Source: Trichoplax adhaerens
Lineage: Eukaryota; Placozoa; Uniplacotomia; Trichoplacea; Trichoplacidae
NCBI RefSeq assembly: GCF_000150275.1
Contig: NW_002060947.1
Span: 4,444,299-4,508,298 of the forward strand
Direction of reading: 5' to 3'
Length of the DNA stretch: 64,000 nt
Shown here piece after piece: positions 53,056-64,000 of this stretch. Each line of letters begins with the position of its first letter. Position 1 is the first letter of the stretch. The notes under the pieces are model-generated. The model was not told the origin of the DNA. It did not search any database and was given only the letters and a program-made list of their open reading frames with translations. The position numbers were made by a program, and so were the translations under genes.

Positions 53056-53139
53056 TTTCCTAGCAAAGCAGCTCGTTATTGCGATCACCGACCGACAGAC
53101 CAGAGGACTTTAAATTTAATTTAAATTTGTTTAGCGCTG

Positions 53140-53260
53140 CTGTACAGTGTACAGTACTTCAGCACTCTGCTAGGGGTACCAATTACTATAGATTTTACAG
53201 TACAGTATACTGTACAGTACTGTACAAAGTGTCTAATAAGGGGCTTACTGTACTGTATTC
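53140..53260. repeat. GTAC-palindrome block upstream of GPKOW
   Basis: Contains gtacagtgtacagtac and tactgtacagtactgtac runs plus related ttactgtactgta, 85-205 bases before the GPKOW ATG. A weaker cluster lies at 53425-53470. The sequence class matches the block in front of DDX11 and those in the EMC7/SEC63 promoter. Confidence 0.7.
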
Positions 53261-56172
53261 CCGAAGTTTTAGATGATCAAAAATAAATAAAATATTTTGC
53301 AATTTTAATTCATTTTATATCAATTGAAAGAAAAAGAGTGGAAATACAAGAGTCTGTCGATAGAATTTTCGTACGGTATCTAATTTTTTCATAAATTACG
53401 TTTAATGAGAAACAGTTATTTCTAGTACAGTAGAAGTCCCTGACTGTACATTCTACAATACAGTAGGCACAGTAGTAGTTGGAGTTAAACAGAACTGCAT
53501 CCAAACACCTACTGACAACATCTCATTAAAACGAAGACTGCTGTAGACCATGGATACTGGACAGGGGCTATTAAAAAGAAGACAGAATTTAGTAGTCTCT
53601 GGGTATACGCTTTTATTGGTACCATATAGTAGAATGACCGAAAAAATGATATAAGCCTTGGCATTATTTTGCACCGACGGTCGTTGGCAGTCCCGTTTCT
53701 GTCTTATTTAGTAGTCCAAGACTAGACAAACTTACAGCATCATTAGCATGGTGCAAGTAGACTACGTCAGGGTGCAAATGAATGCTATAAAACGCAATAA
53801 TATGCTGTTAAAGTATGATCTACCAATAAATTTATGCTCAAGCCTAATGGTCTTGCTTAGTCTTGTTTAGTCTTGCTCTTGCTATTTTGTTGACATTTTT
53901 ACAACTGACTCAGTACAGCAGGTTGTTCCACTCGTGATATTCTCTTGCTATAAGTTTACTGAATTTTCCAGCATTCTCATATCGGTACTAAGGGAGATGC
54001 GGGTTGTGTTTGCCCCCTTATAATATATTTATATATATATGTCACAACCCTCACTTGTGGCAAAGGAAAGTAAAGAACTCTAGTGTAGTTACTTAAAACT
54101 TGGGCTATTTCTCCCAGTACTTTCAGTTTTTATGAGAGAAGTATTTGAGAACTCGATTTCTCGGCTGATCTCCACTGACAACTGACTAATTATTACACTA
54201 TTCTTCACGATATGAGTCTTGCCGTTTCTTGAGCAATTACTAACTTTATTCTACAAACACACGCGCTTAAATATGTTTCTACAGTGGATTCCAACATTAA
54301 CGAGTGAGAATTCATGCTTTACAAGTTACATTAATTAGTATATTACCATTACTAAATATACATGTCGATATTCTCAGACTTAGATAGCTACAAGCTATCA
54401 GGTGTTAAGACGCTTAACCTTCGTCCATATACAGCTCAATTTTTAGAGATTAACACACCTTATAAACCTACAGTAAATTAACTGCTAACAACTTCTATTT
54501 TTATCTCATTTCTACCATCCTATTATCAGCTACAAGCGCATTAAAACATAGCACATAACCTTGTCTTATCTATTCATAAGCATTCATTAATTTACAGTTA
54601 CTTAATTAGTAACGGCGTACCGTGACAATATACTGTACAAAGCTATTACGCTAAATTATAGTTATTTATACCTATACATAAATATAATAGGTATTGCCTA
54701 TACTGTATGATATCCATTAATTATACTGTACTAGTATATCAGTTTAGTTTGATCCGGTTGCGATTCCTTTCATCAGACTTAATAGAAAGTATTTACGCGG
54801 GCATTCTATAGATACTTGTTACTTGTTATCATAGCAATCGAATAGACTTGTTGCGAATTAGGTACTAATCTTGATAGGACAGGCAAAGTGGAAATGGTAT
54901 ATCTGCACAGTACTGTGATCATCAAACATCTATGAACATTTTACCGATTGTAGTTCCTCGTGAAGCAGACGAGTTCAGTCAATTCTCGATATTCCACTCT
55001 TTATCTGGTCTATTATGTGTATACCAGTGATACTTTTGATGACAGTCTATATTATAAAGTAGAGAAGAATTTGTAAGGTATCAGTTTCCTATTTTGCTGT
55101 GCGCATATTTCTAATTGATCTGTCTAATTTAATGCGGGCTGTACATGCAATATAGATAATTTTGATAGCCTACTTCATAATATAGGGTAGCAACTCCAAA
55201 AGTATTCATTGCATCGTACCAATATCATTTTTCTTAAACAAATTTTAATTTCTATACTTTAGACAATTGAACTTAATTTTGTTTACTTACGATAAATAAT
55301 ATCTCTTGGAGCGGAGAGGGATCTGTATCTCATGGAGATTTTTTGTTTGAATTAAAGGCAATATCCGGTTATGATTATTCTTTATCTTGATCAAGCTTAG
55401 TGTTATGAACTTCCAATGTTTACGTTAATTGATACTGTCAAACTAATTTCAATTAGTTGCCATGGTACTTTTAAAGCATAAGCAAATTGGTCATTATAAC
55501 ATGTAGTAATTTTTCAAATAAGCTATGATTGTCAATAATAATGAATAATCAAGCACATCTGTTAGTTAATTAATGTCAACAACGTCCCTAAGCCTTTAAC
55601 GAGGTCGATAACATTTTAACATGATCTATCGATGCTCATGAATACAGACATGAAGAGTACAAGAGTACAATCCAGTTAAGAGTTACGTATTAATTATCTA
55701 CGATAGACGATAATTGTCCGTATAAATGGTGCCGGTATTAGCTTTCTAGAATAATTAATAACGTAATCTGTAATCCGTTTTAGGTCTAATTATACCAGTT
55801 GAAGATACTACTATAGTGCCAATTTTATAAATACTGTATCACCCAGTAAAGAATTGAACCTTTTTAATATAGGACAAACTTTAGGTATACTGACTATTGA
55901 AACTATTAATATTTTAAATCACAGCAGCTTGTTTATTTATCTAACGATTTCATTCTTCCTTTCTGACGTTAAATAATAATTCGGTTGTTATCGGCCGTAC
56001 AATCTTCAATATCTTCGTAGATGAGGTAAACTTACAACTTGAAACAATTTATTAATTAAACGGTTAATAATCTTCAATTTCTGCGTGCTAGACATACTAA
56101 CAACAAATCCTATCAATAAATTAATTTTATAGTTTTAAACTCTAGCATTCTCAATTGACGAAGAGGTATACT
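53261..56172. other. Intergenic region between GPKOW and the lectin gene
   Basis: Both neighbours start from this region (divergent). No exon series or recognisable RNA gene was seen. A short TA-alternating run (about 54024-54040) and isolated tactgta motifs are present. Confidence 0.55.
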
Positions 56173-59100
56173 ATGAATTCAATCACTTTGTATTTATCCG
56201 TTTACTTTTCGGTAAGTAGTCTCCCAAATCATAGAATTTCTTATTGAATAATATCTTTTTTGTATCATTTCATTCGATTTCCAGTGGTAATGATGTATGA
56301 CACACAGTAGAAAATTTTGAATAAACTGTCGTTTCTGGCTTACAAGACGCAAAGTCTAACTAAATAATTTTATTTTTTTAATTATAGATCATTCTCTTGC
56401 TGTCAGGTAAAATTTTGTTCACACCATAGAATATTTGTTAAAAGTTGTTTAATGTATCATCCTTAGGTGAACTATTTTTCAATATTTATTGAATCATTGA
56501 ATTTTGATTAACTTTAAATTTCTGACCTTTTTTGAAAGTTTGATAATTCGATAGTTTGATTCGATCGTACCGTAGGCCCACTACTGGGATTATGTTCGTG
56601 TCCAGATAATACTTGGATTCAACATGATGGGAGTTGCTATAAATCTTTTGCTGAACCGAAAACTTTCGAAAGTTCTCAACAACAGTGTCAAAGCAATAAT
56701 AGTGAATTAGTTACCATTGACACTAGAGAGGAAAATATTTTTCTTGCATCGAATGTTCTTGGAAATCAAAATTTAAAATTTTGGATTGGATTACAAGATA
56801 AAACAGGAGATAAGAATTTTACAAGCTATCAATGGATGTCTAACCTAGAATATTTAGATTCAGCACTTTATCAGAATTGGCAGTATGATAATCCAGTTGA
56901 GGCAGAATATCGCTGTGTCTATTTTACTACACTAGGATGGTATAACTATCCATGTTCAAGTAAACTGCCGTTTATATGCGAACCAGGTCAGAATATTAGT
57001 TTTAATGGAGTTCTATCAAATTAAAAAAAAGTGATTAGCGATGATAGATCCATCTGCGAATTTGTTTAATACGAATGTTCTGACCCGTAAGAATACCTTA
57101 AGAGTTTTTTTGCTACGTAGTCAATAGATTTGCTGTCACTGCGATTAATTAGGTTTTTGTAATAAAGTGATATTCAAAGTTTATCAACTTAATCTTCTAA
57201 TGATTGATATATCATGTGCATATTTAAGATTACTTCTAACTCAGGGTAAGACAAATTCTAGCACTACAGCCTTTCATTCTTTTACTCAATTTTCTTTTAA
57301 TATCGGATGTATTTCCTTTATAGATAACTCTAGTTGTGATCATCATTGGGAGAATATTAGTAACGTTTGCTTTATTGTGGTAAATCAATCACTAACGTTT
57401 GAAGATGCAAATATATATTGCTCTAACTATCATAATGGGCGGCTGATGGCCGTAGACAGTTATGCTAAACAGACGGTGATACAATCTCATATCCAGCCTT
57501 TATCGCAAGATCGATACTGGATAGGCATTCAACAGCTATACTATCAATCCAATGACTTTAACTACTATTGGCTATTCTCACAAAAATCAACAAAAGATAG
57601 TGGTTATACCTTTTGGTCATCTTCATCGCCGTATGATTATAAGCTACGATGTGTTAGAGTGCTCTCTTCCTCGTATAGTAACACTTGGGCAAACTATCCA
57701 TGCAGTTACACCTATCAATCCGTATGTGAGATGCATATAGGTAAAGTTCAGAAAATTGTGAATTAAAAATAAAGGTTTCTCTACGTTCAGGACTATTTAA
57801 TAAAAATTCTGTGATTCAAAGTAACGTAACGACGGAAATTTTAAACTAGTATATGAATATTTGTGTCCGTACAATTGTACAGACTGAACTGGACATTATA
57901 TGAAAAGAATAATTGCATTGCTGTTTATCAATTCCGCTCTGGAAATATGTTATTATTAATTTACTTAATGTTGCACAATATTTTGAGTTAATAAGATATG
58001 GCCTTTCTGTTACGCTACTATGGATACAAAATCGTATTAATGTGTTACAGTTACTGTGATAACTGATCTTGCCTGTTTCATTTCTTAATGAATGAAACAG
58101 AAATAGACCGCAAGTGTTTCATAGAATAATTAATTAAAATGAATTTAGAAAAAATTCAGAAACAAATAACGATTTTTTTACGCCGCACTACAATCATTAT
58201 ACGACAGGGTTTAAATTTCGTAAATATTGCATTCAGTTTTAGATAGATAATCTATGTACGTATTAGAGACGATCTTGAGACTCGAGGGCGATAATTAGAT
58301 GTATAAGCAATATTAATGTATTATAGGGTTTAAACAGTATTAACAAGCTGTTATGGATAACTATTCATAATGAGCCACTATTGAGTAAAATTTAGACTTT
58401 TGCCATTTTAGATATTTTTTACTGTAATTTTATAATGCACCCGTATATGCGTTTCAGTGCACTCGATCTTATTCAGGAGACATTATGGTTGCTATAATTA
58501 CACTCATACTAGTATGATAATTGATTTAAGTTGCCTAGTTTACGCTATTGGTCGTATTCCCTGCTAGTAAACGTCGTAGAGTATCTTTACGCTTTTAGAT
58601 TAAGAATAATAATTCTATATACTTTACGTCGAATTCTAATTATTAATTAGTTTTGTTATATTCTTATGTTTGTATTGGCTTGATGTGTTACTACAAATAA
58701 GCTTCCGTGACAGGTTACTATTGCTAAAGTGTACACAATCTGGCTGTAATATAAAATTTACTTATTGACTTAATCTAAAAGCGAAATTCTGAATACAGTT
58801 ATGGATTAGTAAGAGACGTTTTTCTTCCATGTTTAACTTAGTTTAAAAACGGACTATGCTAGAAATTACGTGAAAATGCAAATTAAATCTTATTTTATTT
58901 TGGGATTATTACAGGAGCCGGTTCGAGCTGTCCAACATACTGGAAAGCATTTAATTCCAGCATTTGTCTTCAGTATATCCTCGATTATTTGAAATTCGGC
59001 GAAGCTAGAAGCTATTGTAATTCGTTAAATGCTAGTTTAGTAGTTATTGACAGTCAAGATAAACAAGACTTCGTAGGAAATTTAATTGGCGGTCCTTCTG

Positions 59101-59316
59101 TTAGGACGTATTGGATAGGATTAGTAGATATTAGAGGAGACAATTCGGTTACAAGTTTTCAGTGGTACTCCACTGACAAAACATTAGCTGAAACTGGTTA
59201 TTCGAATTGGGAAGATAATTATCCAACTAGTTACAAAGAGCAGTGCGTTTATCTATTAGCCGGAAAATGGAATAATGTAGTTTGTGGGATACCTCTATCA
59301 TTCGTTTGCGAACTAA
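56173..59316 (+). CDS. Multi-C-type-lectin protein, 5' part
   Basis: Exons 56173-56211 and 56388-56406 encode a signal peptide (MNSITLYLSVYFSIILLLSG). Three exons, 56576-56986, 57324-57740 and 58915-59316, each encode one C-type lectin-like domain, and all are phase 1-1. Each domain has the WIGL-type core (FWIGLQDKTGD, YWIGIQQLYY, YWIGLVDIRGD) and the terminal C-x-C/W...C pairs ending in CE. The Ca2+/sugar motifs EPN or QPD are not seen. WND is absent from domains 1 and 2 and reads WNN in domain 3, so classical Ca2+-dependent sugar binding is doubtful. The gene continues in phase 1 at 59316 into the downstream exon array. Confidence 0.88.
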
Positions 59317-59524
59317 GTATGTATCTTATTTTCTGTAAAATTTCGTTATATCGTTTCCATGAAGTGTTCGGCAGACGACTGATATTGAGAATACAAAGTC
59401 GATTAAAAGCTAAAGTTTACCTTAGTTACTCTTTATAGCTATATTTATCAGGTCTGTTAATGCAATGTGATTATGGATTAGATTATGTTATTAATTATTG
59501 AATAAATAGCCCGACAACTACTAT

Positions 59525-59525
59525 N
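59525..59525. other. Ambiguous base in assembly
   Basis: A single n lies in an intron of the lectin gene. It does not affect any exon described here. Confidence 0.95.
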
Positions 59526-59628
59526 TTAGCCTTAATACAAAGCATTATCATAAAGTTTCTAGATATGATAATAGTATACAATGACATATCGAAATCGTTT
59601 TAAATATTAGACGCTTTGACTTTTACAG

Positions 59629-62600
59629 ATCAAAGTTCGCCTCAAGATTCCTATGATACTGCTACATCAGTATTTACTTCGGTTATTATCCTTGAAAATA
59701 TCGGTAATAAAGTACTTATGCTTTGTAGTTTATTTCTAATTATTAAAGTAAAAATGACCAAAATAACGAACTTGAAAATAAGATTTTCATTATTCATTAA
59801 CTGAAGTCATTAACTATTAGCATATTGGAAAGTTATCTACAATAAGATATGGTATGAATTATAATTTCAACAACATTACTTACGATTTCATTACTCGTTT
59901 ATATCAAAATACGATATAATATTGCAAAAATATTGTCTGATAGTGACAAAAGGTTATAATATAGATTATTTTCTCAAATACTGTCTAATTTCTTTAATTA
60001 CTCGATAGTAATTTCGCAAAGTAATTTAGTTTGCAAATGTATCAGACTCTGAAGACGAGAGTATTAGCAAGAATAGCAAATCTACTCCTTGAGAAAACTT
60101 TAAGCAAAGACATTTTAGTTATAATAACGTACTAGAATAGTTACCTATGAACACTTGAGCAGTTCTATTCCTCTATTGTATAGCTAAAAGATTATAACTA
60201 TTTAAGAATGTAGAATTAAATTTAACTTTAAGCTCGCTTTTATCACGTTATGTTTTAAGAGTATAATTGTTACCTAATTGAGGGATCTATTTCAATGATT
60301 TTACGTGGTACAGATTATGAAGAGTCAGCTTCGATCAGCTTGGAAGTCCATACTGTTGTAGGTTAGAGCTATTTAAGTATGAGGTAGAAGAAATTATGAT
60401 TCGTTATATAATTAAGAAAGCTATTGTATGCAAGATATCTGTTTCTAGGTAGCTGTAGTAGTATGTTACACGGATATCGATCCCTAACCCTAACTCTAAC
60501 CCTAAGCTTACCGATAAACGGTACCTACATCGACGTATTGATGATAGAAATTATGATATTCTCTAGAATATTAAGTGCGTCGATAGTTTCCTTAACTAAA
60601 CAAGATGTTTATAGGAGCAATTAGACGATCCAATTGTTATGGTATAACTTTGAATATGAGCACTGTTAGAAATATTCTATTGAGTTATTTTCGATTTAAA
60701 TAAAAGTATTAGATTCGATCAAAGGATATTTAGCGTGATTCAACTAACTATAACTAATTCGTGTTGCAAGAAAAATCCGTTGAAATTTAAGCTTTAAGTT
60801 TCGAAACTTAGGTTATAACATTTTGTTACGAGACAAAATCGTTCTTCATTAAATCTTAAAAAGTTGTATAGAAATTAGCAAGGAAGTGAAAATTAGATTT
60901 ATGAGTGTAATCTTTACATTAAGCATAGTCAATGATTCGATAAATAATATACGATTCTATAGGGATGAATTCAGTGCTAAAGTAATAGATTTCATGCGTT
61001 AAGGTCACAGCTTTTATTTTGAAATAGTAAACATGATTGATACCATATTAATTGTATCCATATACAGTATAAGGCTATCCTTGAAGAAAATCGGATATAA
61101 ATTTAACAATACTAGTTATTAATAATGATTAGTGTACAGACCTATTCAGTAAGATTTTTGATTGCGTTTATTCATGTCTACTATTCTAGTTCAATCGTCA
61201 CCCGTTATTACCGAACCTTCATCCTTGAGTGTAAAAGATATTATAAATGGTAATTTTTAAAATGTGATTAAGAATCAATTAATTTTGGCTATTGTTAATC
61301 TAAGGTAGCCGAAGTAATTGGCTATTAAGTTACCTTGCGTAGAAAAATTAAGAATACAAATTTTAATTTAAGCTGTATTCGTATACTAAATATGAGTAAA
61401 ATTTTAGATACAGCTACGGAATATTTCCTTGAGACTTTTACTGCTTTTAAAGATTCAACTAGTAACCGTAAGTTAAAAAGATATTACCATGAAACAAGCC
61501 TTTCATCTTAAGCGGAAGATAATAATAAAGTGAGATTTTAAGCTCTACTCTATTTTTGAATATCGATAAATTTTAGTTACTTCGAAATCTCTAACTGAAT
61601 ATTTTGCTTTATCGGATTCAAGTACAAGCGGTAAGTTACCGCAACTTTGATGTTAGACTTGAATATTTATAATGAGCTCTAAATTTTTCTCAAAATGATT
61701 AAATCGATTTAAATAAATGAAATAATGTTTACAGTACTGATTAATAACAGCATATTAAATTGGAAAGAATCATTCTTTCTTCGTTTAAGATAATTTAAGC
61801 CAGCAGTAAACATGTTTAGCCCATAGTGACTATTTCTAGTGTTAAGTTGATTACTTCTAAAATGTATGCGTTTATGAGAAATTACACCGTACATGCTGTA
61901 TTGTATATTCTCTGATACAAAAGCATGTTATGAGAGAAAGAAATAAATACTGTAAACTTGATAGCCAATAAAATTTATTATCCATATAAAGTTATTAAAT
62001 TGGTAAACACTAAGATTACTCGTATTATAGCCTTTAATTTTCTAGAGTTATCTTCTTCAATCATCTCAATTGAATCTACTCCCGTAATTCAGAATATGGG
62101 TATGTATGCATGACGAATGACGACGAAAAGATTTGTGGTTTTAAAATAATCTAATTCTTGGACTTATTTCTAATTATAGGATCTTCAATACCTGTTACAT
62201 ATTCTTATGCTTCCCTAGGATTGAATAATGCTTTGGACTATCAAAGTTTGTTACATATCGAAATTTTTTAGTATCTTTTAATAATTTAAGTTATTGCGTA
62301 GTAATTTTTAGATAGTCGCTATCGATATTAACATTTAGCAAGCAATAGTTGGACGGATAGCACAGCATCGGGGTCTTCCAAAGTTGTAACATCAATATCC
62401 AATCAAGGTATTATACATAGAATGCCTATGATATTTTAGATAGCAGACTCAGCAGTCTTGAATCCGGTAATACTACAACATATAAATTTACTGTATATAA
62501 AGTATCTCTGTCATACGAATAAAACTCTAGAATTATTGTATAGTTAAGCTGAAGTTTATAACTTAAAGTTAAATATTATATACCAGAATAGCGGTTTAGT

Positions 62601-63332
62601 TATCTGCTTTTCAGATTCCTTCGAATAGGTACTGATACTTATTCATAAGGTTCGAAGTTGATTTATCATGTGAGACTAGTACACTTACTGTATAATGGAG
62701 ATAATATGTCTACAAACAGAAGTACTGAAAGTGTTCAAGCTACGGATCTGCCCGAGCAAATTATACACATCTCTTGTAATGTTATTTATGTACGTACTTA
62801 AGATTAGACTTCAAAGTTTTTCTCAATAAATTGATGGACATCATAGATGCTACTTTAAAAAGCTTGCATTATGGTATTCACGTTTGGTATTTTTTTAGAT
62901 GTGATTAAAATGAAGTAAACGCTCAGTCTCATATACGATTTATTATAAAATGAATACTGTTAGTAAGATACAGAAGATCAGGGACTGATATAAAAGTTAG
63001 CATTCGTGAACATCATTAATGATAAGCTTTACAGGCAATAATGTTATAGCGTAGCTAAGTATGGATAGCTCGATTAATAACACGATCAATTTGCACACAA
63101 TAGTTTCACTTAATATAAAATATAGTACTACCAAGATGATGATTATTTTTAAAGAATTGAATGTTTACTTTTATCGTAACAGATTTGATGACGACCAGCT
63201 ATATACCTTCGGTATCTAGCATAACTAGTGAATTAATAACCAGCCAACCTAAGACCTCTATTGTAAATTCATCTGGAATATCGTCTGCTTTGTACGATAT
63301 TTGCCGTGATCCAACCTGGAATACAATATTAT
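59629..63332 (+). CDS. Ser/Thr-rich stalk exons of the lectin gene (predicted)
   Basis: Twelve candidate exons, each opened by AG and closed by GT, open in the same frame and phase 1-1 (length divisible by three): 59629-59703, 60314-60361, 60449-60520, 61190-61249, 61408-61467, 61577-61630, 62046-62099, 62180-62245, 62339-62407, 62440-62466, 62701-62775, 63183-63332. They follow CTLD 3 in matching phase. Products are rich in Ser/Thr, e.g. DTATEYFLETFTAF, VTSKSLTEYFALSD, SNSWTDSTASGSSKVV, suggesting an O-glycosylated mucin-like stalk. The last one ends in Cys-containing sequence (DICRDPTWN). Some splice sites are weak (acceptor before 62701; donors after 60520 and 63332). Individual exons could be false; the pattern as a whole is unlikely to be. 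The 3' end of the gene was not found. Confidence 0.55.
60482..60506. repeat. Telomere-like CCCTAA run
   Basis: About four CCCTAA-type units, one of them variant (ctaact), lie inside a predicted stalk exon where they read LTLTLTL. TTAGGG is the common animal telomere repeat. This may be an interstitial relic or a chance low-complexity coding run. Confidence 0.6.
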
Positions 63333-64000
63333 GTACATGCTAGCTATAGAATTCGTTTATCGTCTATAGTAATCAAAGCGTCTTTGATGTATTAAATATT
63401 GATGTTGCATGATGAAAATGCTAGCTGTTATTTTAATTTAACCTGGAAGGGTTATAGCTATTGTGAGGAATTTGTTTATGGCTTTTTTGTATTATTAACT
63501 ATTAATCCTACTAGAATATCTTTAGTATATTTTAGTTGCAATTATTTAATTGCAACCAGTTTAGTATCAGTAGATTTACATGTGGAAAATTTAACTTAAA
63601 TAACTTAATCTCTATTTTAATATTCTATGCCGTACATCTTGAGTTAGCCATAACCGGTTCAGATTCATCTTTGTTTGGATGGTACGGTCAAATCAGTTTC
63701 GAATTTAGTATAATTTTCGTTAGTCTGCGATCAAGATTATTTCAGATATTCGTATTTAAATTTTTACAAGTACCGTAGTAAATTAATTATGTATTTCTTC
63801 TATATATTTATCTCACGTTTATAGACTGGCATCGATATCTACGTAATATAACTTTAAATTATTTAAAACATTCTATGCTTAAATTTCACCTGGTAAATGA
63901 CAGAATAATAAAACCCAGATTGTGGAAATAAGCACTCAATTCATCGTATAGTATATTACACTGTTATTTTGTTATTAATAATGAATAATGTTTCACTTTT
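63333..64000. other. Probable continuation of the lectin gene, unresolved
   Basis: Open stretches on the plus strand near 63420-63600 and 63640-63700 include a Cys/Trp-containing segment (CYFNLTWKGYSYCEEF). I could not find acceptor and donor sites that keep the frame from 63332. Further exons, a membrane segment or another domain are expected past 64000. Confidence 0.35.

Overview
The window looks like nuclear DNA of an early-branching animal. It is AT-rich, carries small-intron, exon-dense genes about 2-8 kb apart, and has animal-type gene content. RAB33, MCMDC2, DDIAS-like, GPKOW, DDX11, SEC63 and EMC7 homologues sit together with a trypsin-fold protease and a multi-C-type-lectin gene. A placozoan (Trichoplax/Hoilungia type) is my best guess, from compactness, base composition and gene mix. 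That is inference, not something the sequence proves. Exon models were built by hand from splice signals, reading-frame continuity and recalled protein families. No search was run.

Layout. 1-8.8 kb: no supported gene; degenerate short duplications, a poly-G duplication and a GTAC-palindrome block. 8.86-10.80 kb (+): DDIAS/noxin-like gene. 12.96-17.15 kb (-): RAB33-type small GTPase in two exons. 17.2-21.0 kb: intergenic, with a 162-bp tandem repeat. 21.04-26.40 kb (+): complete 22-exon DDX11/CHL1 iron-sulfur helicase. 26.85-27.33 kb: 166-bp tandem repeat. 27.93-28.58 kb (-): intronless EMC7. Head-to-head with it, across a 1.5-kb shared promoter region that contains a triplication of the EMC7 5' end, lies SEC63 (30.08-36.46 kb, +, 20 exons). 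37.0-45.6 kb (-): MCMDC2, 17 traced exons, N-terminus not found. Its 3.7-kb intron contains an oppositely oriented trypsin-like protease gene (43.23-44.44 kb, +). 47.1-48.9 kb: 102-bp minisatellite and a near-identical 170-bp direct repeat. 49.49-53.06 kb (-): complete 12-exon GPKOW splicing factor. 56.17-63.3 kb (+): secreted or membrane protein with a signal peptide and three C-type lectin domains, followed by an apparent array of at least 12 small Ser/Thr-rich symmetrical exons. Its 3' end probably lies beyond the window.

Functional grouping. EMC7 (ER membrane insertase subunit) and SEC63 (ER translocon J-protein) act in the same organelle and share one divergent promoter region, so co-expression is plausible. 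DDX11, MCMDC2 and the DDIAS-like protein all touch DNA replication, recombination or repair, but they are separate transcription units. The most notable items are the lectin/mucin-like mosaic gene, the protease whose zymogen activation site is replaced, the triplicated EMC7 first-exon/promoter unit, and blocks of overlapping GTAC-centred palindromes close to several gene starts.
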